Source: CAYLMG01 sp964464635 (GTDB lineage: Bacteria > Planctomycetota > Phycisphaerae > Sedimentisphaerales > Anaerobacaceae). From it: a stretch of 25,961 nucleotides of DNA. The translations under genes and the position numbers were made by a program. The stretch spans positions 1 to 25,961 of the forward strand of contig CAYXGT010000035.1 of assembly GCA_964464635.1 (NCBI GenBank). The letters run 5' to 3'. Below, piece by piece: positions 1-8,110 of this stretch (within the stretch, counting starts at the first letter, position 1; every line of letters begins with the position of its first letter). The notes under the pieces are model-generated. The model made no database searches. It saw nothing but the letters and a program-made list of their open reading frames with translations, and was not told the DNA's origin.

Positions 1-930
1 AAAGGTTATACCAAACACACCGGGCTTGACCTCGATGATTTCCTTTGTGTCGATTTTGTCTGTGTTTACTGCATGCAAATCCCTATTCTGACTTGGTTGG
101 CTTACGTAATCTGTGACTTTAATGAGATCCTCAACATTGATGTTGAAATACAGCTTTTTGGTCGGTGCATTGCTTCCGTAGAGAGATCGAACACCCATAC
201 TTCTATTTATGATCTCTCCTTCTTCGTTGACCTCAAATGCCAAGTTTATTGTCCCATCCTCATTGAGATGAAGATCCTCCAGAAGCACCGAATATTCACG
301 ACTCACACGTTCTTCCAATGGGGCAAACAGATGGAAAGCGATACCGGGTTCTTCCATCGAGAATCTCTGCCGTGCAGTTAAATAGATATCAGAAACAATA
401 CTCCCAAGAAGTTTCTTCCTGCTTGCTAGCACCACTTGGTCGGAGATAGCGTCTACGATCCCAATCCCGGGCTTGCCGTGAAACTTCGCCTTTTCCTTAT
501 GGATCTCAGTTATTCTATCTAAAAATTCCTCCTTATTGCATGGGTCCACGCCAAACCTTATGTTGGCAATTGCCTTCTCAGAAAGACACTGCTCTAATTG
601 CCTCTTGGTATGCTTGATGTCTCCTCTTGATCTGATTGTGGCCCAGTCGAGAATCACTAAGTCCATTTTCTCCAAGTAGTTATTGATATCTATGTTGAAT
701 TCTTGGTATAGTTCCACAAGATTCTTTGCTGACCTACCTATTGTCATGTATGTGATCGCTCCACCCTGCGCTATCATGCTCTTTATAAAACACATTGCGA
801 GGATAGTTTTTCCTGATTGAGGGGGCCCGGATATAATATATCCCCTTCCCTCTCGAAAACCACGCCCGTCGAACAATAGCTTATCTAACTTAGGGATGCC
901 GGTTCGCCAATATCTAAAGCGTTTCGTCAT
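1..930 (-). CDS. KaiC-like RecA-fold ATPase, 3' end outside window
   Basis: An open frame of 310 codons begins at the ATG at 930 and runs without a stop off the left edge, so the C-terminus is missing. Residues 10-20 (GIPKLDKLLF) and the Walker A motif GPPQSGKT at 35-42 match the KaiC/RadA class of P-loop ATPases. IVDAIS (158-163) is a plausible Walker B strand with Asp160. The stretch around 226-263, with MGVRSLYGSNAP, matches the typical end of a KaiC domain. The catalytic Glu pair that normally follows the second strand (T-x-E-E in KaiC) is not seen; the aligned place reads YMTIGRS (61-67). Its start codon overlaps the stop of the upstream methyltransferase in an ATGA, so the two are almost certainly co-translated. 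The role is unknown; KaiC-like proteins often act in signalling. The ATPase class is clear, the function is not. Confidence 0.8.
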   Translation of the reverse strand, partial: MTKRFRYWRTGIPKLDKLLFDGRGFREGRGYIISGPPQSGKTILAMCFIKSMIAQGGAITYMTIGRSAKNLVELYQEFNIDINNYLEKMDLVILDWATIRSRGDIKHTKRQLEQCLSEKAIANIRFGVDPCNKEEFLDRITEIHKEKAKFHGKPGIGIVDAISDQVVLASRKKLLGSIVSDIYLTARQRFSMEEPGIAFHLFAPLEERVSREYSVLLEDLHLNEDGTINLAFEVNEEGEIINRSMGVRSLYGSNAPTKKLYFNINVEDLIKVTDYVSQPSQNRDLHAVNTDKIDTKEIIEVKPGVFGITF

Positions 931-1928
931 CTCTTGCACCCGATTATAAACGTTGAAGGGCCATGTGTGCGGTGACATGAAATCTCGCTATATCCTGCTT
1001 CTTTAAGCCAGACTGTCAGCTCCCCTTCTGTATAGGCGTTGCCTTCTGGGGTTGTGATCAACATATTAAGCGCGAAAAGTGCAGGGTATAGAGGACCGGC
1101 TTTGCTATCATCTAAAATAAATTCATGGACTATAATTATCCCATCCGATAATGTCCAGTCATAGCACTTCTTTACTAGATTCCTACATTGCTGTTCAGAC
1201 ATACCGTGAAGAACTTGGGACAGTAGAATGACATCGCCCTTTAAATAAAGCTCATCAGTAATCACGTCTCCTTCTATTATCTCAATCCTATCCCTCGTAC
1301 GAGATTCTTGGACGAATTCCATGGCAACCTTGCAAACGGGGGGAAAATCTACCAGTGTGGCACGAAGGTCTGGATATTTTTCCGTCAAAGCTATGCAATA
1401 TACACCTGATCCGCCACCCAGGTCTAGCAAATGATTGCGCCCTTCAAGATTTGGAATTGTCGTTAGAAATCTGGCTGGGCCTTTCGCGTTGTTGTGCATA
1501 GCCTTAATGAAGTATTGCATTCTGTCTTCGCTATGGCGGAAGTCATCATCGATATCCTCTATTGGAGTGTCATTAACCACACACTCCTTGAAGCGCGTCC
1601 ACTTGGCAAAGCCATATATGCCAGCCAGTTTTATAAAATCCCCCAAGTAGCTGGGCAACCCCTCAACTAGATAGGTCTCTGCGACATCAGTGTTCCGGTA
1701 TTTATCGCCCGACTTATCAAGAAAACCCAATGCTACATTTGCATTGAGTAACCTTTCTAGGGAACGTAGGGGTACTCCTAGAAGTTTGCCCACTTGCGTT
1801 GCTGTTAACTCTTGAGCTTTTAGGGATGTGAATATGGACAAGTCGACAGCTACGGCGAGTGCCTTTAGCGACCAGTGTCCGGTAGCGAGCTGCATTATCC
1901 TCTCGGGAGAAACGTTTTTAGTGTTCAT
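927..1928 (-). CDS. SAM-dependent O-methyltransferase, COMT/hydroxyneurosporene type
   Basis: This 333-aa protein has the two-part layout of plant-COMT-like O-methyltransferases. An N-terminal winged-helix dimerisation domain (about 8-90, with LTATQVGKLLGVPLRSLERLL) is followed by a Rossmann methyltransferase domain holding the SAM-binding motif LLDLGGGSG at 167-175. HGMSEQQC at 241-248 aligns with the HDWSDEHC motif of COMT, so His241 is the likely catalytic base. The family transfers a methyl group from SAM to hydroxyls of small aromatic or polyketide-like substrates; the substrate here cannot be told. The start is supported by AAGGAG eight bases upstream. The stop overlaps the start of the KaiC-like ATPase gene (ATGA). 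No biosynthetic cluster is visible beside it, although the left side is cut off. Confidence 0.85.
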   Translation of the reverse strand: MNTKNVSPERIMQLATGHWSLKALAVAVDLSIFTSLKAQELTATQVGKLLGVPLRSLERLLNANVALGFLDKSGDKYRNTDVAETYLVEGLPSYLGDFIKLAGIYGFAKWTRFKECVVNDTPIEDIDDDFRHSEDRMQYFIKAMHNNAKGPARFLTTIPNLEGRNHLLDLGGGSGVYCIALTEKYPDLRATLVDFPPVCKVAMEFVQESRTRDRIEIIEGDVITDELYLKGDVILLSQVLHGMSEQQCRNLVKKCYDWTLSDGIIIVHEFILDDSKAGPLYPALFALNMLITTPEGNAYTEGELTVWLKEAGYSEISCHRTHGPSTFIIGCKR

Positions 1929-2218
1929 CAGGTGACTCCTTATGTAATAGAGAGAGAAATTCCCTCTCAGTCTGTTTAGATCAAGAGGGCGGCTTGGACG
2001 CCCACAATTTTATCTGGCCAACTATGTATTATATGGTTTCCTGATAAGAACCCTTGGTCCAAAGACTGACAGCCTAAGACGCCATATCCTATCTTTATGT
2101 AACTATTTACTACTGAATGGGATATATGCATTGATTTCATCCTATCGCTGTCTTATATTGTTTCCATATAATACGCTGTTTCTTTGCCTGAAAATCTAAT
2201 TTTTCGCCTTTTTGCCCG
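1929..2218. other. Intergenic region upstream of the methyltransferase
   Basis: About 290 bases without a supportable gene on either strand. It should hold the promoter of the minus-strand methyltransferase/ATPase pair. A TATAAT-like hexamer on the minus strand lies near 2030, but I see no convincing -35 box at the right distance, so I do not call a promoter. Confidence 0.4.
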
Positions 2219-2365
2219 TTTACTCTGTCGCGGAGTAAGCTTCATTTGCGGCATATCACGCTTAATATGCTACAACTGGCGCTTCATTTATGGCAGATAA
2301 CGCTTTATCTACGATAGAGTAAACTTCATCTGTGGCAAATCAGCCTTCATCTGCCCTGTTAGAGT
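2219..2365. repeat. Degenerate 21-bp tandem repeat, seven units
   Basis: Seven consecutive 21-bp units start at 2219, 2240, 2261, 2282, 2303, 2324 and 2345. Five of the six units from 2240 on begin CTTCAT or CTTTAT and one begins CTTAAT; several share GGCA near the middle. The spacing is exact although the sequence has diverged. Because 21 bp is seven codons, the array could once have encoded heptads: on the minus strand, the frame that continues from the GIY-YIG fragment reads units such as ATDEVYS, IVDKALS and AANEAYS, broken by stops. The array is contiguous, without spacers, so it is not a CRISPR. Confidence 0.75.
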
Positions 2366-2480
2366 TTTCCCAAATAACCTGACCATTGTAATGTTTCGCA
2401 AACCGCTTCTTAAGGTCCGGAGTCGAACCAGTGTAAAAGTTATTATCAACATCGCTCTGTAAAACATAAACATAATACAT
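2340..2480 (-). pseudogene. Truncated GIY-YIG endonuclease (UPF0213/YhbQ-like) fragment
   Basis: The 46-codon frame starts at the ATG at 2480 with MYYVYVLQS and continues through NNFYTGSTPDLKKRFAKHYNG. This matches the first third of small GIY-YIG domain proteins (usual form YxYxL..., YxGxT..., LxxRxxxHN). The family is normally about 80-100 aa, so the catalytic C-terminal part is missing. The fragment stops at a TGA (2340) inside the 21-bp repeat array, and the same frame continues past that stop into heptad-like codons. It appears to be a decayed gene whose 3' part was replaced by, or fused to, the repeat. It is very unlikely to make an active nuclease. Confidence 0.7.
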
Positions 2481-2498
2481 TCTAAAACTCTAACAGGG
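2354..2498. repeat. 15-bp perfect inverted repeat bounding the GIY-YIG fragment
   Basis: CCCTGTTAGAGTTTT at 2354-2368 is the exact reverse complement of AAAACTCTAACAGGG at 2484-2498. The arms enclose about 115 bp holding the start codon and most of the GIY-YIG fragment. One arm lies just upstream of the ATG and the other sits where the homology to GIY-YIG proteins stops. No target-site duplication was recognised. Confidence 0.7.
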
Positions 2499-2536
2499 TG
2501 AACTACATCCGGGAAATCCGGTCTAAAATAAATAAC

Positions 2537-4548
2537 TTATTCAGGGCTTAGCTTAATCAGAACAACGCCGTGAATCGGGACCTCAGCCTCAAATTTGTCT
2601 TTGAACGTGCCTATATCCTTTTGTCGCCACAGGTCACGAACCAGGCATTTGCCGTCAACTCCTAATTCATCAAAATTCAACGTAATCTTCTGCTCTGAAT
2701 AATCATCCCTGTTAAATAAACCAACAGCCAAAGAGCCATCTTCGGTTTGCTTTGCCCATATCTCAACAGGGCCGTCCTGAACAATACGGCGAGCCTGCCG
2801 GCCCAGCGGGTCCTGACTAACCTCTAAAACCTCGTCATTGGTCAATAAACCCAGCGTGAAATCATCCAGCTCTTCAATAGGACAGCCGAGCAGCAGCGGC
2901 GAGCAAAGCAAACACCACAGGCTCATATGTGTATATTGCTCATCCGGTGTAAGTCGCGCATCCCGCAGTTCCGGTCCCCAGCCGACCTTGCCCAGTACCA
3001 TCATATCAGGGTCGTTCCAGTGCCCTGGCTTCGCATACGGCGCCAAATCTGCCTGGTCAAATCCTCTTGCCATACTGTTCCAGGTATCAGTTATATCGCC
3101 AGTCGTTCGCCAGCAGTTACCGCCTACCTCTTCGCCCCACTTCCAAACGTCACCCCAGCCGTACTGGCAAAGGCTGTAAACAATGTCCCTGTCAACCTCA
3201 TCGAGCATTTTCCTCATCAGAATATAAGGCCTCTGCAAATCTTCCAGCGTGTCTCTGCCGGATACCGATGAATAACCGCACCAGTCATATTTAAGATAAT
3301 CTAATCCCCATTCCGCAAACTTTTTCGCATCCTGCAGCTCATGCTCCCAGCTCGCGACATAACCCTGACAGGTCGTCGGTCCCGGCCCGATATAGATACC
3401 GGCTTTCAGACCAAGCCCGTGTATATAATCGCACAAACCCTTCATATCCGGAAATTTTGCATTAGGTATCAAATCGCCGTTCTCATCACGAACAGGCGGC
3501 CCGAGATTAGGGTCGTCGCTGCCTCGCCCTTCCGTCCGCATCCAGCAGNNNNNNNNNNGCAATCATCAATATTGATATATGACCAGCCGTGGTTAATAAG
3601 TCCGGTATCAACAATTGCCTTTGCCGTCGCCCTGACCTTTTCGTCATCGACCGCACACGCCCAGCAGTTCCAGCTGTTCCAGCCCATCGGCGGTGTCAGC
3701 GCAATCGTATCACCGACAACTATGCGAAAATCTCTTACCGCTGTCCCCAAAGCATTCTTTGCAATCAGCTTTACCTTATATTCGCCTTCTTTTCTTACAG
3801 AGCCGGTAATTTGCCCTGTCGCCGAATCGATAACAAGCCCTGCCGGTAGTCCCTCCACGCCGAAAGACATCGGACGCTTTCCTGTTGCCGTTACTGTAAA
3901 CAAAAATGGATTACCCGGACGCACGCCGAAAATCTTCACTCCTGTTATTCGCGGCTGCGGACCCGGCGCAGGTGTTAAAATATAACGCTTGGCAACAATC
4001 GCCTCAACCGCTCGCGGCTTCCTGCCCGAATACTCGATTTTCGCCATCGCCCAGTCTGCGTGGTCGTTGTAGTTTGTATCAACTTCTTTAACAATCAGAC
4101 GTAGATTCTTAATACCTGTCAAGTCAACGTCAACCTCGTTAGGCTCATCGCCTGACCGCAGAACTCCGCTCTCCCACAATAGCCTTCCGTCGCCGACGAC
4201 CTTGAAGTCAACAGTAGCTCTTCTTCTGCGTCTTCGGCGCTGTTCGGCCTGCTGGGCGCCGCTTCTGGCCTCATCATCCACACCGACAATCGCGGTGAAA
4301 CGTCTCGCTCCCCCGTAAAGATTAATATTCAGCTCCGACGGTGAATTTACACCAAATCCTCTTTCATACTCCCGAGAGTTCATAGTAATCGGATTGCCTT
4401 CAATCGATTTGTTAGCCTGTACGGTACCGTACCCTGTTTTAACTTTGCTGATATCCATCTCATCGAGCCATACAGTCTGCGATACCTGTTCATTACAGCC
4501 TGCAAGAAAGCTTAAAGCCAGCAAAACGAATAAAATCTTAGACCTCAT
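2537..4548 (-). CDS. GH27 alpha-galactosidase lipoprotein with NPCBM and Ig-like modules, split by an assembly gap
   Basis: The protein probably hydrolyses terminal alpha-galactosides. From the ATG at 4548 it has a lipoprotein signal (FLAGC, lipid-attached Cys18), an NPCBM-type carbohydrate-binding module (about 25-175) with an odd seven-Arg run near 104-110, a putative Ig-like He_PIG domain (about 195-280), then the GH27 barrel opening with MGWNSWNCW and INIDDC. After the gap it continues with WMR, KYDWC (nucleophile Asp, codon 3284-3286), TTGDITDTW (acid/base region) and WNDPDM, ending in a beta-sandwich tail. A GTG at 4554 is in frame, but AGGA sits too close to it; the ATG at 4548 is seven bases from AGGA and is preferred. 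The 10 Ns shift the frame artificially. Total length is about 665 aa, normal for this architecture. The product is likely envelope-anchored. Confidence 0.9.
3549..3558. other. Assembly gap (10 N) inside the GH27 gene
   Basis: Ten Ns interrupt the GH27 gene. On the minus strand the sequence before the gap ends in GAT GAT TGC (DDC) and the sequence after it starts CTGCTGGATG, which reads CWM in the frame that continues the protein. GH27 enzymes usually read DDCW here, so the Cys codon seems present on both sides and the real gap is probably zero or a few overlapping bases. The apparent frameshift is an artefact. Confidence 0.85.
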
Positions 4549-4593
4549 TTTCACATCCTGCTTTTAATAGCGTTAATCATCTATTTAGTATTT

Positions 4594-4622
4594 ATTCTAA
4601 TTAGTAACCGCCGGGCATACAA
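4594..4622 (-). promoter_or_regulatory. Candidate sigma70 promoter of the GH27 gene
   Basis: On the minus strand TTGTAT (4617-4622) and TAGAAT (4594-4599) are separated by exactly 17 bases and lie about 45 bases upstream of the GH27 start. Both boxes are partial matches to the consensus, so this is only a candidate. It would let the lipoprotein gene be transcribed apart from the upstream debranching-enzyme operon. Confidence 0.3.
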
Positions 4623-4678
4623 GCTGTTTTCTGGAATCGTCTCTGTTACTGTCTTGTGAGGAAAAATGAAATGAAAAA

Positions 4679-6751
4679 TTAGCTGTTTATCAATAAGTAC
4701 GCACGAATAACCTCAGCCACGCTCCAGGCCTGCGCAAAACAGCCTCTCGGCTTATGAGGCTCATTGCCGTCAAATATCTCGCTGATTTGCCCGATACAGC
4801 CGTCGCTTCTCATATGTTCGAGCAGCGGCTCAATAAATCCTGCCGCCTTCTTTTTACTGTTTTGGTCATTACCGTTTACCTTCAGGTAAGCCTCTACAAA
4901 AGGCCCTATCAGGTAAGGCCAAACTGTCCCCTGATGATATGCCTCATCACGCTGCTGTGCTGAGCCGCTGTAAATCCCTTTATATCGGCTGTCAAGAGCA
5001 TCCAGACTGCGAAGTCCATAAGCTGTCAAAAGCCTGCTTTCCACAACATCCACCACACTTTTTGCCTGATAATCTTCCAAAGGTGAAAACGGCAGTGACA
5101 CCGCAAATATCTGGTTCGGACGCAGACTGCTGTCAATCCGCCCGTCCGGCAAAACACAATCGTTAAGATAACCCGTTACCTGGTTCCAGAACAAACTTCT
5201 GAAACTTTTTTCACATTTCTCGGCCATCACCCTGTAATGCCGTGCCCGCTTCGACTCGTCGGTCTCAGCGAGGCGAGCCAACTGTTCATTTCTCTTCTCG
5301 TAATACCTCGCAAGATAACAAAGGCAATTATACCACAATGCATTAACCTCAACCGCTTTGCCGTAACGAGGCGTAAAACTCACCCCCTCGAATCTTGCAT
5401 CCATCCAGGTCAACTGTGTATTCTCATCACCGCCCCGGATAAGGCCGTCCTCGTCGCAGCGTATCCCGTATCGCGTGCCCTGACTATAACAATCGACTAT
5501 CCGCTGAATCACGCACAAAAGATGCTCACCGAACGTCTCCTCGTCGCCGCTGCTTTTAAGATACTGAAACGCCGAATGAATAAACCACAACGAGGCATCT
5601 ATACTGTTAAACTCCGCCCTTTTGCTTTGCTCATCAAAGTAATTCGCTATCATCCCCCCTTGTTCAGCCTGCGCAAAGGTCAAAAGCACCGATTTGGCCT
5701 CTTCGAACCTGCCGGTGGAAAGCAAAAGCCCCGGCAGCGATACAAACGCATCTCTGCCCCAGTCGCAAAACCACGGATACCCTGCCAGTATCGTCCACTG
5801 CTCCCGCTCATCCGGGGCGGAACGCTTCACTACAAACTTATCTGCCGCCAGACAAAGCTTTTCAAAAACATCATCATCGCCGCGGATTTTCGACCTGCCC
5901 TTTATATCTTCCTGATGTTTGCGCATACCCTCAAACTCACTCTCAAGCTCTGCGCTGGTAAAATATAGCAGCCCTTTGCTGCTGCTTTTTTTCTCCGCCG
6001 CCTCAAGGCTGAACCAAAAAACTATCCTCCGAGGCAATTCGAGAAAACCTTTGAAAACCCCCGGCGTCCATAAATCCTCCGTAAAATCCTGACCGCGTTC
6101 ACGCTCCTTCCGGTAGTGAACATTATACCACCACTGCTCATCCGCATTAAAATTCATACCGGGACAGTTCAAAAACAATTCACAAGTCCTTAAAACATTA
6201 TCCCGAACAAGCAAACCTCCGCCAAAATTTTCTGAAAAAATCGTCGCATCGCTTTTCCGCAGTGAGTGATAATCTCTCAGACTGATAAACGGCCTTAATT
6301 CAAACTCGATACCGCCACCCACGCTAAGAAAATCGTAAACCAGCGCCCCCGTATCAAAATCACGACACAGATACAATGACTTGGTTAACTCAATACCTTC
6401 GAGCTTATAGTCAAAATGAACACCGATGTCCTGACGAAAACGCACCGGCACGCAGCTTTCAGGCACGAATTTAACGTCGAACTCAAGACTCGATAGACTT
6501 ATTTCTTTGTCACCGGACCTGATGGTCTCAACGCAACTGCTCAACGCCGCTACCCTGCCCGCCGGCGGCGACAGTGAGCCAATCAGCAAGCCGTGATACC
6601 TTCTCGTATTGCAGCCGGCAATTGTCGATGACGCGTAAGACCCCCTCTTATTGGTTAAAAGCCATTCCTTATTTAACAATTCCTCGAAGCCCGTTTTCTT
6701 CGTCGCTATACAAGAAGCTTGCGTGTTGCCTTGACTTTGTAATATATACAA
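4679..6751 (-). CDS. Glycogen debranching enzyme (amylo-alpha-1,6-glucosidase, GH133)
   Basis: This protein of about 690 aa has the bacterial debranching-enzyme layout. The N-terminal domain carries NKEWLLTNKRGSYASSTIAG and TRRYHGLL, and the C-terminal (alpha/alpha)6 domain carries AGYPWFCDWGRDAF (about 325-335), LTWMDARFEGVSFTPRYGK, EVNALWYN, YHQGTVWPY and FAQAWSVAEV. The family removes alpha-1,6 branch stubs from glycogen or limit dextrins in the cytoplasm; no signal peptide is seen. The longest frame would start at a TTG at 6766, but GGGGAG lies seven bases before a second in-frame TTG at 6751, so that UUG is the better start. It follows the GH57 gene by about 105 bases on the same strand and is probably co-transcribed with it and the GT4 gene in glycogen turnover. 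Confidence 0.92.
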   Translation of the reverse strand: MYILQSQGNTQASCIATKKTGFEELLNKEWLLTNKRGSYASSTIAGCNTRRYHGLLIGSLSPPAGRVAALSSCVETIRSGDKEISLSSLEFDVKFVPESCVPVRFRQDIGVHFDYKLEGIELTKSLYLCRDFDTGALVYDFLSVGGGIEFELRPFISLRDYHSLRKSDATIFSENFGGGLLVRDNVLRTCELFLNCPGMNFNADEQWWYNVHYRKERERGQDFTEDLWTPGVFKGFLELPRRIVFWFSLEAAEKKSSSKGLLYFTSAELESEFEGMRKHQEDIKGRSKIRGDDDVFEKLCLAADKFVVKRSAPDEREQWTILAGYPWFCDWGRDAFVSLPGLLLSTGRFEEAKSVLLTFAQAEQGGMIANYFDEQSKRAEFNSIDASLWFIHSAFQYLKSSGDEETFGEHLLCVIQRIVDCYSQGTRYGIRCDEDGLIRGGDENTQLTWMDARFEGVSFTPRYGKAVEVNALWYNCLCYLARYYEKRNEQLARLAETDESKRARHYRVMAEKCEKSFRSLFWNQVTGYLNDCVLPDGRIDSSLRPNQIFAVSLPFSPLEDYQAKSVVDVVESRLLTAYGLRSLDALDSRYKGIYSGSAQQRDEAYHQGTVWPYLIGPFVEAYLKVNGNDQNSKKKAAGFIEPLLEHMRSDGCIGQISEIFDGNEPHKPRGCFAQAWSVAEVIRAYLLINS

Positions 6752-6856
6752 AATCGAACTCCCCAAAAGTTAATCTAAAAGTAACGGCTGCATAAAAACA
6801 AAATCTGTATTTTTAACCGACAGGCTGTAAATCACCATCCGTCAAAAGCTCGCCGC

Positions 6857-8083
6857 TCATACCAGCCCTGTCAGCACCCCCGCACCCGGACTTCCACCTT
6901 CTCGAATCCTCAAACATCGCAGCTTAATATTACCAAGTATATTCATAAAGTTTATATAGGAATCGTAAGGCGAATCATACGGATTAAAATACTTATGAAC
7001 GTCACCGTCGGCGAAGTATTTCGTGCACATATAGTAAAAGTGGTCCGATGTCTGAAGTTTGCGCCAGTCTTCGAGTATCTTTCTGTCGCCGGTCTCTTTT
7101 ATCTGTCCTTCGATCCGGTAAAGTTCATAAATAGCATTGGATTGCATCGCATTGCCGACCCAGGCCGAGATGTCCCTCTCGGTATCAGCCCAGCTTACAA
7201 TGTGCGGCACGTCTATTGTATCGAGCGCATCATAGGAATCAATCACCTCGCTCGGCGTCTTGAAATCATTATCGGGATGCTGCAGTATCTTTTCAGGAAG
7301 ATGCCTGACAAAATTAAATATTCCCGTATCCTCCCATTGATGCTCACCGAACGTCTCGTAATCCATAAACAGGTTCACTACGTTACCATTGCCGTTAACA
7401 TCGTTTACCCAGCCGGCGAACTTATCCGCCGTCAGGGGCCACTGAGACCAGTTGCGATTCGAAAACCTGAACGCTATATCATCGCTAAGCGAGTAGTTCT
7501 TCAAAAGCAGCTTAAGTTTGTTGCAGTCTTTAGGTCTATAAACAAAATTCGGGCTCCGCGAGCCTAATATATGGTCTGCTCCCTCGCACAATATCCCGTC
7601 AAAGCAGTCCATCGACTCTATAAAAGATGCAAGCTCATTATTGTAAATAAGCTCGGTATTTCTGAATACTCGAGGCCTCTGGCCGAAAAGATACTCGACC
7701 CTGTCGCTGTGCATCCTGACCTGCTCGGCAAACTCCCCCCGCGAGTATAAAAAGCTCAGGCTGTGATAGTATGTCTCCGCCAAAAATTCCACACACCCCG
7801 TCTCCGCCAGGGCATCGAATGTGCTCATCACCTCGGGTGCATAATTTTCAAGCTGCTCCAATAAAACACCCGTTATGCTGTAGGCAATCTTGAATCTGCC
7901 GTCATATCTTCTTATCAGCTCGAGAAGAAGACGGTTGGCGGGAAGATAGCATTTATTCGCAACCTTTCTGCATATGCCGTAATTCTTGTAGTCGTCAAAA
8001 TATTGATGGTTGTTATCAAATACCGTGTAATGTCTTAATCGTAAGGGCTGATGAACCTGAAAATAAAAACATACTGATGCCAT
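6857..8083 (-). CDS. GH57 family glycoside hydrolase (alpha-amylase type)
   Basis: The 408-aa protein starts with VCFYFQVHQPLRLR, the standard first strand and HQP motif of GH57. FRNTELIY contains the expected catalytic nucleophile Glu144, and LFMDYETFGEHQW contains the expected acid/base Asp241. Length fits the single-domain GH57 enzymes annotated as alpha-amylase and found in glycogen loci. It probably acts on alpha-1,4 glucan, either as an amylase or a 4-alpha-glucanotransferase; the two cannot be separated here. There is no signal peptide, so it should be cytoplasmic. The start ATG has AGGGAG eight bases upstream. It lies 27 bases after the GT4 gene and before the debranching enzyme on the same strand. 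Confidence 0.92.
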   Translation of the reverse strand: MASVCFYFQVHQPLRLRHYTVFDNNHQYFDDYKNYGICRKVANKCYLPANRLLLELIRRYDGRFKIAYSITGVLLEQLENYAPEVMSTFDALAETGCVEFLAETYYHSLSFLYSRGEFAEQVRMHSDRVEYLFGQRPRVFRNTELIYNNELASFIESMDCFDGILCEGADHILGSRSPNFVYRPKDCNKLKLLLKNYSLSDDIAFRFSNRNWSQWPLTADKFAGWVNDVNGNGNVVNLFMDYETFGEHQWEDTGIFNFVRHLPEKILQHPDNDFKTPSEVIDSYDALDTIDVPHIVSWADTERDISAWVGNAMQSNAIYELYRIEGQIKETGDRKILEDWRKLQTSDHFYYMCTKYFADGDVHKYFNPYDSPYDSYINFMNILGNIKLRCLRIREGGSPGAGVLTGLV

Positions 8084-8110
8084 AAAGCTCCCTCTTAAAA
8101 TATAATCCTG

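Noticed and set aside
73..381. Plus-strand frame at the left edge
   Set aside because: It is opposite to the open minus-strand KaiC-like gene, which has clear motifs.
2219..2365. CRISPR array
   Set aside because: The 21-bp units are directly adjacent without spacers, and no cas gene is near.
3341..3985. Plus-strand frame of 214 codons over the GH27 gene
   Set aside because: A shadow of the GH27 gene on the other strand, running through the Ns, without a ribosome site.
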